64,000 nt of DNA from Chrysemys picta bellii (lineage: Eukaryota > Chordata > Testudines > Emydidae). Positions 24,116 to 35,691 of this stretch are shown in pieces. The DNA is taken from NCBI RefSeq assembly GCF_011386835.1, contig NC_088799.1, positions 71,877,302-71,941,301 on the forward strand, in the 5' to 3' direction. Below the pieces are notes generated by a model. It saw nothing but the letters and a program-made list of their open reading frames with translations, made no database searches and was not told the DNA's origin. Numbering within the stretch: the first letter of the stretch is position 1; every line of letters begins with the position of its first letter. The position numbers were made by a program, and so were the translations under genes.

Positions 24116-24867
24116 CTGCTCCAGCATGCCCTGACTCTATAGGCTAGTGGGCCATATAGACCTTTAATGCTAAGGACTGAAATAATCATTTATAAAAAGC
24201 TTTTTTGCCACACCTGTGTCCAAGACATGTCTGACCTTTGCCTCGCTATCCCATGGTGTACGTGTTCCTACCTCCGTTCCCATAGCCAGTATATTATTCA
24301 CTAAGGTACTTCACCACTGAAGTCAGTGGAAGCTTTTAACTATCACTTCAGTGAGTGTAGGCTCAAACCCTATAAGAGTGTTGCAATGCTATTTAGAATC
24401 CAGATATGGTTCTGGACACTGATTCTGCAAAGCCATGTTATGATTGGTCACTTTGTCCTTTGGTTAGCCATAGCTAACTCCCAGCAGTGTGTGGTAAGGG
24501 CTCTCTGTTCCAAAAGAATAGGAAAATCTATATACTCGTTGCCCCATGTCATCCTCCTACATGAAACCCAAATAGCTGGGATGGATGCAGATCAATCACA
24601 CAGGGCCTGGGGAACAAGAGGAATCATTGAAGCCATAGAGCAGTAGTGAGAATTGCTCTGCAGCTGGCTCTGCAGCCCTGAATCTGCAGTAGCCCATACA
24701 GTACTACTCCATGTAGTAACTGGTAGTTGAGTAAATCGTTCTTGCAGACATATCTCACTTTCACTCATAAGTTTTGCTGTTGTTGAATCCAGAGACTGAT
24801 TTTTTTTAAATTTTGATCTAACACACTTGATGTCCCAATAGTCCAGATGTTTGGGTTGACTAAATAT

Positions 24868-25290
24868 TAGAGCTGGCCAGGAAATGATTTTCCCATCCTG
24901 TGAAAATTTAGGAGTTTTCACAAAGTTTTGCCATCCCAAATCAGGACAAAAAGTGGAAATCACATTTTTCATGAACTGAGAATCCTCCAAAATTTTTGGT
25001 TTGAGTCAGTCAAAATGTTTCATTGTGATTTTGATCCTTTTATATTTATTTATTTATTTGTTCTAGAATTAGCTTAAATTGCAAAGTGAAATGTCATTTC
25101 AAAATGAAAAAAATGTAATTTTTCAGTTAGAAAATGTTGAAATGAGACATGATCATTTTGAAACTATTTAAAAAAAAAATTAAACAGAGAAATTCATTGA
25201 AATTGACCCTTTCCTGCTCCAGCTGAATGAATTGGCATTTTCCCAGAACAAAAGTCTTGTAAAAAAAAAACCCCAACCAGCTCTTGTACA
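24868..25290. mobile_element. AT-rich MITE, AGAGCTGG ends
   Basis: Left terminus TAGAGCTGGCCAGGAAATG, right terminus CCCAACCAGCTCTTG, which give the inverted repeat AGAGCTGG / CCAGCTCT. The interior is AT-rich with AAATTTT and TTTTCATT words on both strands. No transposase. A diverged relative ends AACCAGTTCTAG at about 32634. Confidence 0.6.
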
Positions 25291-25619
25291 TGTCTCTGCC
25301 ACTGGCAGCTGAATTCATGGAAGGAAAAAGGAAGTTTGAAAATAGCATCTCAGTTCAGGGTATTATAAAGAAGAGAGAGAAGAATGGTATGTAATATATT
25401 TTTGCTATTATTTTCTCATATACTGTAAGTTGTTTTCATAGTGGAAGAATATGTGTCTTCCCTTGTTTCTGTTATCTCTTGGTAAATTGATTTGTAAACT
25501 ATGTCTAGTGCTTTATAGCTAGATTATAGTAATTTGAACATTTTGTGTGAGTTTGTTTTCTTTTCAAAATTAATACAATGGGTAGGAGGTCCCTATTTAT
25601 TTTGCTGGCCAATCAACAG

Positions 25620-25743
25620 AGCAAAAATGGCTGGCCCATCAGACCTCAAACGCCCCCTTGATTAGCACAGTGGTATGACACCCCCTGGAAGTTGGCGCAT
25701 AGGGCGAATGCCCTGTTTGTCTGTCCCTAGAACCAGACCTTGA
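25620..25743. repeat. hAT right-end fragment (tentative)
   Basis: Ends GTCCCTAGAACCAGACCTTG, which resembles the CTAGAGCCGGCCCTG right terminus of the complete hAT at 5514-6194. GTTGGCGCATAGGGCGAATG lies just inside. No left end is visible. Confidence 0.35.
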
Positions 25744-25888
25744 CAGTAAGTTGTCTAAATTGACTGATATTGAGTGCATACTGTGGTATGGATGGCTTTG
25801 TCCCTATCATTGCAGCATGTTAATTTTGCAGCACAGGCATGCTGTATATAACTACGTAAACAATGAACAACCTCATTAATGATAGCAT

Positions 25889-26003
25889 AAAAACAAGAAG
25901 GAGTCCGGTAGCATCTTAAAGACTAACCGATTTATTTGGGCATAAGCTTTCGTGGGTAAAAAACCTCACTTCTTCAGATGCAGACTAACATGGCTACCCC
26001 CTG
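25889..26003 (-). mobile_element. Miniature Penelope-like insertion, family B (115 bp)
   Basis: It is flanked by ATTAATGATAGCAT (25875-25888) and ATTAATAATAGCAT (26004-26017), a 14-bp target-site duplication with one difference. The insert has two parts: antisense PLE terminus (AGGAGTCC, GACTAACCGATTTATTTGGG, then the hammerhead-like motif) joined directly to a short sense piece of the extreme end (GACTAACATGGCTACCCCC). Both outer edges are therefore the same PLE end facing outward. It is non-coding. Because the target duplication brackets the whole, it is most simply one insertion event. Confidence 0.8.
25940..25981 (-). ncRNA. Hammerhead-ribozyme-like motif, best preserved copy
   Basis: Read on the minus strand: GCAT, CTGAAGA, one extra A, a stem-loop (GTGAGGT with ACCCAC, one bulged A, T-rich loop), GAAA, GCTT, ATGC. 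CUGANGA and GAAA are the two invariant core boxes of hammerhead ribozymes. GCAU and AUGC are fully complementary and would form stem I. AGCU is self-complementary, so stem III would have to form between two copies, as in dimeric hammerheads. Predicted cleavage is after the U preceding AUGC. The extra A after CUGAAGA departs from the textbook core and is shared by all copies with a legible core. Hammerheads in Penelope-like elements are established knowledge; activity of this copy is inference. Confidence 0.6.
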
Positions 26004-26515
26004 ATTAATAATAGCATGTACATTATTTCTATAACAGATGAATCTTCCCCATCCCCATGTCCTCCAACTATCAGTGGGAACAATGCAATGTGCATGTTTG
26101 GTAAATCAACAGTCATTTAACATGTTGAGAGTGAGGCTGCAGATTGATTTAAAGTGACATTTCACCCTAGCTATAATGTCAGTTGGCGTTACTCCCTCTT
26201 CCTCCCATTTCAAAAGAAGTCCATTATGCTGTGATGTAGAACATGAGTACAGTTCCCTTTATGAGATTATTATTAAACCCTTTTACAGTTAAACTAGCCA
26301 TCTTCTGTTGTATTGCTGTTGTTTACAAGGGAGCACAAAAACTCAGTGTTAGGGGAATTAGTGTAAAGTACATAGCTTCTTTGGAACAAGCATCCTTCCC
26401 CGTCTCTTATGGAGCACCAATGATCCCCGATCGTGTATTATTAATCCTATATTTACTTACATCATATTAGTGCTTTGAGACCCCAATCAGGTATCCAAGA
26501 GCCATGGTGCTAGGT

Positions 26516-26805
26516 CAGGGGTTGGCAACGTTTGGCACGCGGTGAGGGATGTGCTGGCCGCGGCTTCCCGCCGCCCCCACTGGCCGCAGTTCGCCGTCCC
26601 GGGCCAATGGGGGCGGCGGGAAGCCGTGGCCAGCACATCCCTCGCCCGCGCCGCTTCCCGCCGCCCCCATTGGCCCGGGACGGTGAACCGCGGCCAGTGG
26701 GGGCCGTGATCGCCCAAACCTGCCGCGTCAGCAGGTAAATAAACTGGCCTGGCCCGCCAGGGTGTTTACCCTGGCGAGCCGCGTGCCAAACGTTGCCGAC
26801 CCCTG
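26516..26805. mobile_element. Complete hAT MITE, CAGGGGTTGGCAACG family
   Basis: Ends CAGGGGTTGGCAACGTTTGG and CCAAACGTTGCCGACCCCTG are near-perfect inverted repeats. TGCTAGGT is duplicated exactly at 26508-26515 and 26806-26813. The element is 290 bp, GC-rich and has no transposase. Internally, 26544-26585 and 26602-26643 form a hairpin with 40 of 42 positions complementary. It sits in an older repeat whose remainder (GTGCTGAACATACACAATAA ... AAGATGGTCCCTGC ... TTACAATCTAA) continues to 26885. Confidence 0.95.
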
Positions 26806-26881
26806 TGCTAGGTGCTGAACATACACAATAAAATGAAAAGATGGTCCCTGCTGGTTTACAATTTGAATACAAAGTTACAAT

Positions 26882-27180
26882 CTAAGGGTATGTGTTCACT
26901 ACCCACCGGATCGGCGGGTAGTAATCGATCTATCGGGGATCGATTTATCATGTCTCTCTAGACGTGATAAATCGATCCCCAAACATGCTCCCCTTCGACT
27001 CCGGAACTCCACCAGAGCGAGAGGCAGAAGCGGAGTCGACAGGGGAGTCACGGCCATCGATCCCGCGCCATGAGGACCCGAGGTAAATCGATCTAAGATA
27101 CGCAACTTCAGCTATGCTATTCTCGTAGCTGAAGTTGCGTATCTTAGATCGATCCCCCCCTCAGTGTAGACCAGCCCTAA
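26882..27180. mobile_element. PIF/Harbinger-like MITE with two strong hairpins
   Basis: Left end GGGTATGTGTTCACTACCC and right end GTGTAGACCAGCCC give imperfect inverted repeats. TAA flanks both sides, as in the 3-bp TWA-type duplications of PIF/Harbinger elements. Hairpin 1 pairs 26935-26954 with 26961-26980 (19 of 20 matched, the exception a G-T pair) around a 6-nt loop. Hairpin 2 pairs 27087-27114 with 27126-27153, 28 of 28, around an 11-nt loop. Several ATCGAT sites sit at the hairpin bases. No transposase frame. Confidence 0.8.
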
Positions 27181-27309
27181 GGGAGTAAGTAACTCCTTTC
27201 TGCAGTCCTTACTGAGACAAAATTCCCATTCAAAGTTCATCATCTCCATTCTTTAAGTGGGCACAGACATCCACAGTGAGCAATTACAGAGTCAGTTCAA
27301 CTATAATTA

Positions 27310-27835
27310 TTACATTGCAATGCACATTTTTTTAAAAAGGGAGGAAACCTCACTATTCCATGGGAAAGATACTGTATGAATGCTGTCAATCACTGTAGCA
27401 ATTCCTGATGCCATCACATACACTGAAATATAAACAGCACAACTCTGGACTTCACTTATCACACAGCATATCAAAGAAGATCCCTGAAGGTAGTTCAGAT
27501 AATTGCTTTCTGCCCCGGGGGCTCTCTCATGTGGGCCTTCACAAGGTTCCACAATGTATATAGAGAGAAATTGAGAGATTTAGGAAGAAGGCTTGGATTA
27601 AAGTATTTTCAGTATGTTGATGGCACTTAGCTCCCTCTCTCTCTCTTTTCTTTTCATCTGACCCAGAAGGACAATGGGGTAATTTTTTTTCAAGTATATG
27701 CTAATGAGTGGGATGTGAACGAAAGCAACCTGGCTGAGGCTGAATCCAGAGAAGTCTGAGGTGATATTGGTAGGTTGTGGTGTTTCTTGTGCAGGCATCA
27801 GTACCAATTCCAGCACTAATCAATGTTTTTTATCA
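27310..27835. other. No gene or clear repeat seen
   Basis: Short frames only. Nothing recognised before the CR1 remnant. Confidence 0.45.
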
Positions 27836-27839
27836 ATTG

Positions 27840-28330
27840 CCTACAGAAAAAAATATAAAATAATTGTTGATAACTTTGCAGATGACACAAAGATCAGTGG
27901 GTCAGTAGTTACATGAACAGGTGTCTGCATTGAAAAAGATCTGGATCACTTGGGAAACTAGATGCAAACAACATATATTTCAGCAGAGCCAAACACATGG
28001 TCATGTATTAAGGAACAAAGGACATAGGTCACACTTATTGGATGTGGAGCTGCATCCTGGAAGGCATTGATTCTAAAATGGACTTGGAAGCCTTTTGGAT
28101 AACCACTGGATATGAACTCCCAGTATGATATGGTGTTGACAAGAGCAGCTATGACCTTTCACTATATTAAGAAAAGGAATATTGGGTAAGAGTAAGGTGA
28201 TATTACTTCTGAATGACTTTGCATTTAGTGAGACCACTGCTGGAATACTAGGCTAATTCATTGTCACCATGCATAGTCATTTAAACCAGTGCAACGTGAA
28301 TGTGAAGTACATACAAAACATTGCCATTCT
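27840..28330 (+). mobile_element. Old CR1 LINE reverse transcriptase fragment
   Basis: At 27869-27901 the plus strand encodes D-N-F-A-D-D-T-K-I-S-G, the catalytic FADD block of CR1-type reverse transcriptases, here with both Asp residues. Further on, broken frames give a KDLDHLGN-like segment and an AAMTFHYIKK-like segment at the usual spacing. Frameshifts and stops are many. It is more diverged than the CR1 copies at 6650-8577 and 62979-63848, so it belongs to an older subfamily. Confidence 0.7.
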
Positions 28331-31300
28331 GATGTCCATCTTCATCTTGTTTTATCCAACTCTTCATTTTTGCATTCACATTTTTGTGGTAGCTATTGAT
28401 ACCACTGAGAAGTCTAAGAAGCTGGCCATTCCTATAAATCAGGTATTTAAATGAATAAATTACCCTCACTTGAGCACAACGTTCCCTCCAAAGTAATCTG
28501 TACTGGTAATTTGTGGGTGGAAAAGTGGAAGCCGGCCTCAGTACAGAAATGCACTCTTGTGTACTGTCTAACTCTGCAATTTGGCTACTATGCAGAAACA
28601 TAAAACGCAAATATCTTAAAATGCACAGTAAATAAGTATCATTAATAGAATGTTCAGGTTGCATTTATCTGTATGAACAGATGCCTTGAACATTATACAG
28701 AGTAACAGATGCACTTTAGTCCAGCATTAATTAAACTGTGACATTAAGATGATGACTAAAAATGAATTATTTCCTGACCATCGTATGAAAAAACTCCACT
28801 ATATCAAAGCTATAAAAGCTTCTAAGGCTGTTAATTTCTAAAGTTAGGATGTGATTCCTATGAAAGGTTATTTTTATGGCTTTATAACATATTGTGTGTA
28901 GCAATAGCCATAAATAGAAGGAAATGTTTACGGGTGAACGACATGTTAGTGCAAAGAATCAAAATCTGAGGCAGAATTAGAAATGAGATGCATTTCTCTT
29001 AAAAGATGGACATCATAACATACAAGTACAAGACCAGTTAATGGGAATAATTATTATATATACTCTTTTTTATAATTAATTTTTAAGTATGTATGAGGCA
29101 GACAACCCTAAGCACTGAAATCTTCCCTGGCCAGCAAGGACTATGCTGATGTCAATTTTTTTGCACTGTCTTGTCAAATGTATCTGAGCCATGATCTAAA
29201 GGAGACCATTTTTAAGGAGGAGAAGGTCATTAGGTTTCCAGGGTTTCCAGGTGTCAATTATGGCTTTTCTGATATAGCTACTTACTCCCTTGAAACTAGA
29301 CTGAGTTTGTCCTACTTCACATAGGTCACTGAATTGCTACGAGAAGGTAATGACTTTCAATCACGACCATCCTTGGACAGATTTGTAATGGTGATCTACG
29401 AGAGAGAGCCACTCACAGCCCTTGCCAATCCCCTTCCTATCACATAGCAGCACCCTAAATAGATAGAATTTAAATGTAAATTAAAATGTTGACAGAAAAT
29501 GTTTTTGTGTTCCCGGTATCAGTTTGCTATAAATTGTCAATTGTTACATTACTAGTGCCACCATCAATCTCTATCCTTGGGTTAACCTACAGAAATGCTA
29601 ATTGATGTAATACACTCTTCATTTTCACAAACTGCTACTTTCATTTGCTATTTTTATTTGTCTTGGGTGTAAATGAGCATGTTTGCCACCAGTAGTAACA
29701 CTGGGTAATGAATTGAAGATGTATTATAACACAGGAATACTTCAGTTTGAAGTGCATAGAGTAATACGATATCAACAAAATTGCATTGGTCTCTTGTAGC
29801 CATAATTCCTGTTACTAATCTCTTACATAATACATTGTGTTTTCTTGTTTATTTCCTGCTATCCATTGTTGGCCTACGTGTACTTCTCGACAGATCATTT
29901 GCATTATGAGATTGAATTACAGTGTGGAATAAGTAAATTATTATCTCACACACCCACACACAAATATAATACACAGACAAGTCACATGTATTTTTCCTAG
30001 ATATTATTTGGATCTGAATATATTCTACAGAGTTCTCTCTGTACGTCTGCTATGTATTAGTATTGTTTTTTCTCTGCTTTTTCTATATACAAATATGATC
30101 AACTTAAAAATAGTTTAAATGATGCAATTTATTCTATTATATTGATCATTATACAGCATAGAAATGTGTCTATTATAACATAGGATGTCCTTGGGCAGTT
30201 GTGTTTTGATTTTGGAAAAATCTTAATGTGTTTTGGGTTTCCAAGTAAAATCATAACTATCCATTTCTAGTTTTGGGTTTCAGTTCATCATAGCCTATAG
30301 GAATTTAGAGTATTTAAAATTTGCCCTGTTTCCTTTGCTTACTTGCACCATGCTAAAGCTAAAATACTAAACTTATTTTACTTTTAAATCCATCTTTCAC
30401 TATGGCTTTGAGTCACATAAAATCCCAATTACAACAATGCCAAAATGCACAAAAGAAATTTTATGATGGTCCCTAAGAGATGGGACATTTAGCATACTCC
30501 ACAACCCAAGAGGAAAATGATCCACCTCATTTCCCCTGCAAAGACATTGAAGGTTGCGGTGCTGGGGTGTCCAGATTGGTAAAGGTTGGTGGGAGATGGA
30601 GCCTGGGAACCACCAGGTGTGAATAGGCCTATACAAGATGAAGGGTTTGAATGAAGAGTGAAGGACTGAGAGATGTGGTGGCCCTGTGGCAGGGACAGGG
30701 GTGTGAGTAGATCCAAAGTTGTGCATAGAGGAGATGCAGTAAGAATAATGTTCTCACAGTACTTCCTCTCCACTGAAATCAGAAGCAAAAATAATTCTGG
30801 CGTAGTTCTGTTTCTGCATTGGCCCCACCATCACTGGGACTGGTATGGATCCATGTTCCCAAATACAACCCTTCCTCCATCTCTGTGTTTCTCACCAAAA
30901 TTAAAGTTTTGGAATTTTCTTTTCAAATGTTGGGTTTTGTCCCTGCCCTACCTGTTTGTAGCCTCATTCTGTGTTAATACGCTCAGGCGAGCACATAGTT
31001 AACTTAGGCTTGCTGAGCAATGTTTTGTAATTATATCACAGTTAATTAGCTGGGTGCCGCAGTTGCAGAATAGAAGTGAAATGCCATGTAGTTAACAAAG
31101 TGCCATGATTGTTTGTGACTTCTAAGTTAAAGTGTTATCATGAGATGTAAAAAAGGAAATGTCACTTGCATGGTAATTTGACTCTGAGTGAAATGTAAGC
31201 TCCAGGCATTTTTACCATATAATTGGCAGAGCAGAAATACTTAAGGGATTGTTATAGATTCTCTTCATGTCAATCTTTGATTTGCAAGGTTTTGGCTATG

Positions 31301-32299
31301 GAGCCTCCACAGGGCTACGCTGATTTAGTTACTGCAGAGTCTAATCTTCGTTATATGTATCAAAACTTCTCTATATTTACCTGTGGGACGTAGGCTCAGA
31401 GCTTTGGTAACATTCCCCTGACTATTCCTGGGAAATGCTTCACTTTCTTACATGCCATGTGTATTCTGGCCCATCTGAAGCCATGTACTTTATGTTAATT
31501 CCAGCTCGTGCAATGGAGAGAGGGGTCCAGTGTTGGGCTTTTCTGACTCGAGGCAAAATTCAGTTTATCTTGCATGGTTGTTCAAGGGGCAGAAATAGAC
31601 TAAGGGCATGTTATATATCAGAGTACCTCCGTGGACAGGAGGCTCACCTGGATACTTAGCAAGGGGCTGGGCTGATGCACCAATCCATGGGCCATAGCCC
31701 TAAGGTATTTTTGGTTGTGATCCCTGCTGGCAGGCACTGTCGTGGTGGTGGTGGTGGGCAAGGAGAGGAGAGCACACACTGTTCCTTTCTGAAGCAGGGC
31801 TATGGACCAATACTGAGTGCATTGCCCTCAGCCCACTTGAAGGCAGAAGATACCCAGAATAGCTATGGGACCCTCCACTTGTTTGCCACATCTCCAAGAG
31901 TGCCATATTATTTTAAGGGCATCGTGCTCAATGTTTAGGAGAAAGATGTTATGTCTTACGTGCACCCACTGAGGTTTTTGCTATGTTCCACACAATCAAG
32001 GTGTTTCTAAGGCAAAACAAATGAACACCAACACTCTTCTTTCTCTTTGCCTTTTAGTGCAGTACAAAGAAATGTTTCATCCTGTGCAACATTTTGGGGC
32101 ATATCTATAAAGAAAGTGTCACATGCTGCCATCGTGAGCCTTCCCATGCTATGTAAACTGTGATGTTCTACTGTCCGTGGCCTCGTCAACAGGCTACAAC
32201 TGGTGTGTGACATGCTCTTCACTTTACTGAAGTAACTGTCACTAAATTTAACAACTAGCATTGTTCAGAAAACAGAACTTCATCCCATGGGAAATACTG
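28331..32299. other. No gene or clear repeat seen
   Basis: About 4 kb of AT-rich, unique-looking sequence. The longest frames (127 aa on the minus strand at 28281-28664, 109 aa at 30673-31002) have no recognisable domain. Around 29100-29460 the texture resembles an old unclassified repeat, but I cannot name it. Confidence 0.45.
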
Positions 32300-32640
32300 A
32301 TATTTTGACATTTGTTTTCATCTAGAAATAAGACAAAATGTTGAAATATTTAATAGTCTGGGGGAATGAAAACTCCCAAAAAATTAAGTTAAAAAATGTC
32401 AAATTGTAGAAACTCAACATTTTCCATCAAAATGACATTTCATTTCAAAATGTTGACTTTTTTAAGTTTAAAAAGTTTGATATATCAATTAAAAACTAAT
32501 TTTTGTTTAACTTTCCCATCAAAAATTAAATATTTTCCAAAAATCAGTATTTTCCTAGGGAAAAAAATCAAATTTGATGAACTCCCATATTTCATCAGGA
32601 AAACTTTTCAGTTCAAAAATTAAAACCAGTTCTAGCACCA
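32300..32640. repeat. AT-rich dispersed repeat
   Basis: Rich in AAAATGTTGA, CATTTCATTTC and AAAACTTTTCAG words, ending AAAACCAGTTCTAG. Same family as 24868-25290, without a clear left terminus. Confidence 0.45.
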
Positions 32641-34125
32641 AACCAGAAAATAACATTCGGATTTGCAGTAAGACTGTACACACAGGCACAAACTAATTGG
32701 GGAGGAATCAAAATAATGCTTCTGTCATGTTAGTATTCAAGTTCAATTCACATATATGTATGGATCAGTTCACATGTCTGTCCTTACCAAGATAATACAA
32801 ACCTATACTCCTGCTGCTTGCATGAGGCAAGGCATAATATGACTTTATTTTGTAGTCACAAAGCTCCCTATACGTAGTTTCATAGACTCTAGAACCTGAA
32901 CTGTTCCTTGTTATGTCTTATGACAAAATAGCCAAAGATCCATGTTTTTAGTTGGTCAGTATTTGCAAAAGTTATGCTGTTGGCTTCAAGCATCTCTAAG
33001 GCATCTCTTGCAAACACATAAACACTGGTAGACTGAAAAAGGAGAATTCATGCTGATTGCAGCCTGGGAAGATATGGCCACATCATTTGTTTGGCACAGA
33101 AGGTGCTGTCACTCCTGAGATCATGCCGTTTCCTGATATCTGCTATGTCATTTTCAGACTATAAATTAGCCTATAGAACGAAGAGATGAATTAAAAGGGA
33201 AAGCCTACGACTAAAGCTGACATAGCTTTATGACTACTGTAGCTATTACATTCTTAACATGCAAAAAATAATAAGGTGAATACTTTAATTACCTCTCTTT
33301 GGGGTGTACTTGACTTTAACCCTCTACTGCAGCATGCTGTTGCTTGTTTACTAGGCAAGAGACTGCCCTCCCTCTGCTTTCAATAATGCAATTTCTAGTG
33401 AAACTGACTGAGAAGAACCAGTGTGTCTTTAAAATTAGTGTCTTCTTATTTGCCTTTTCGGGTTCATTTATGTCAGATGCCACCAGAGCCAGAGTGCAAT
33501 CTCTTTTTAATCATTTTTTCATTCCCTCTTGAATGGTCTCAGTATAGCCTGCTTGAAACTGAGATGAAAAATTCCACTTAATTTGGTTGCCTTTCATCAG
33601 CAACTTCACTTACTACGGAGCCACTCTATTAGACCACAGATGTGGAGGCAGCTCAAGACATTAGCTGTCAAAGTAACTCTCCCTAACCACCTGCTATTTA
33701 CATGCAAAACATGCCTCCCTGTTGAGACTAAAACTGTAAACACATTTGGGGGAGAAAACTGCTGGCTTACGTTTGGAGGGAAACATTTTCTTTTGTTGCT
33801 TTCCTATCATTTGCAAATAATAATAATAATAATAATTAATAATCCTCCCTGTCAAAATGAATGCAGCATTCCTCTTTTGGGGAGTAATCTTCCAGTTTTA
33901 GCACAGCCAGAAGATGACTTAGACTTTACTTTTACAAATACTTTAAATTGTTTGTCCATCTCCTTACCCCGCCCCCATAGCAACTGTTAATCACATGCAA
34001 ATCACGAAGTCCATTTGACTATCTGTCCACAAGGCTGTGACTTCATGTCTTGCCCTGAGGAAAGAAGCAGTCACAGTTTCTTCCCTAGTAGCACCCTTGC
34101 TTCAGGAAGGAGGTAATTGGCTAGG
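32641..34125. other. No gene seen; short (TAA)n tract
   Basis: A TAA microsatellite lies at about 33819-33843. The 135-aa frame at 33583-33990 shows no family motif. Confidence 0.45.
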
Positions 34126-34332
34126 CAGGGGTTCTCAAACTGGGAGTCATGACCCCTCAGGGGGTCACAAAATGGTTACATGGGGGTCACGAATTGTCAA
34201 CTCCATGGGGCTGACAGCCCCAAGCCCCCATTAAATTAAATTAACCCCCATTTTAATCTATAAGTGGAGGGTCACATTCAGAGGCTTGCTCTGTGAAAGG
34301 GGTTACTAATACAAAAAGTTTGAGAACCACTG
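34126..34332. mobile_element. hAT (Charlie-like) MITE
   Basis: Left end CAGGGGTTCTCAAACTGGG, right end AGTTTGAGAACCACTG: the classic hAT inverted repeat built on GGTTCTCAAAC. The flanks TGGCTAGG and GGCTACTA share only GGCTA, so the 8-bp duplication has decayed or slipped. 207 bp, non-coding. Confidence 0.85.
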
Positions 34333-35679
34333 GGCTACTAGCTTTTTACTAGCAGCAGATTCTTTCTAGCTCTGTGCTAGGTCAGCTGTGCTAGATGGTG
34401 CTTGGGAATGTGGGACCAAGGCTCTGGCAACTCCTCACCCAGCCGTCAGGAGACTGGGCCCCAGAGCAGCAGTGCAGGTAAGGGTTGGTGTGCTAATTGG
34501 GCCTTCAAATTTACTCTGTTTGTAAGCTCAGCTGCAAAAAGTATATAAGGTTCATACAATGTTACAGTAACCTATAATGACAAATGTTAATAGAAAGTAA
34601 GTCAAGTTACTTTCAATAATAAATGTTATGAACAGGTGCAAAAGAACCAGACAGAGAGACTAAATGAGTCCAAACAAAAAGGCCATGTTGATATAATTCA
34701 AGGACTATATTGAAATCATGCTTGGTAAAAACAGAAGATATGGAACCAGAATTAATGAAAGTAATGAACCAAAAATGGTGTGTTGGATATTAGGCCCAAC
34801 TGGTGAATGAAATAATGAGGGGATGCGCTATTCCACCCACCATTCCCTTTGTGGGTCCTTAAAAAAGATACTTTGGAAAGAACAGAAGGAAGAACAGATG
34901 GAGGCTGCTGGAGTGAGTTTCACATCATGGCTGCCACCCCCATCATCTTCTGGGCCTTTGGGCCTTTGTCCTAATTCTGAGAAATGGTTTGATCTCTATA
35001 TATTTCTATTCATGACATCTAAGAACTAGCAATTAGACATTAAGGAAAATGGCAGTAAGTTAAAACACATAGTGGTGCCCAAATGGAAAAATAAATGAGA
35101 TAAGCATCAAAATATTGCGTCAACCTACAAAGTACTCATATTCGAAGTTAGCAGGGATGTCTAATTTTTTGTAACTTCATGCTATTTTGTATATCCTCTG
35201 CCCCAGTGCATATAAGAATGGATTGAGCAGAAAATGTGAGCTATTAAATGAAAATGAGGAAATAATATAAAAAGACAGTAATTTAAAATAATTAATTTAG
35301 AAAGTGGAATGTTGTGCATATATTTCGAAGATTTCTTCCCTGCTACCCACGCCTACCTCATTACACTGAAACAAATGTTACATTTTGCTGTGAATTGCTC
35401 TGCCTTGTGCAAGGCCGACTGTAGGGAACTTGAAGATGCACAGACACTCATGTCCTTCTGCTGACAATCTCATATCGCCTGGGAGTGACTGTAACAGCAG
35501 AGTGTGAACATGGGGCTGCCCACCAGGAAATGAAATAAATAAATAAAAGAACTCCTGCCCATGAAGACCGCAATGAAAACAGTACAGAGTAAGTGCTTTG
35601 AACCATCAAAAAGACCCACAATGGCTTAAATTTTTCCTTTAACTTCTTTGTTGCCTGCAACAACAATGGTATGGTCATA
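34333..35679. other. No gene or clear repeat seen
   Basis: AT-rich unique-looking DNA with only short frames. Confidence 0.45.
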
Positions 35680-35691
35680 CTTTATATTAAG

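Noticed and set aside
33988..34005. Octamer ATGCAAAT (POU-factor site)
   Set aside because: A single 8-bp match is expected by chance several times in AT-rich DNA of this length, and nothing around it supports a regulatory element.
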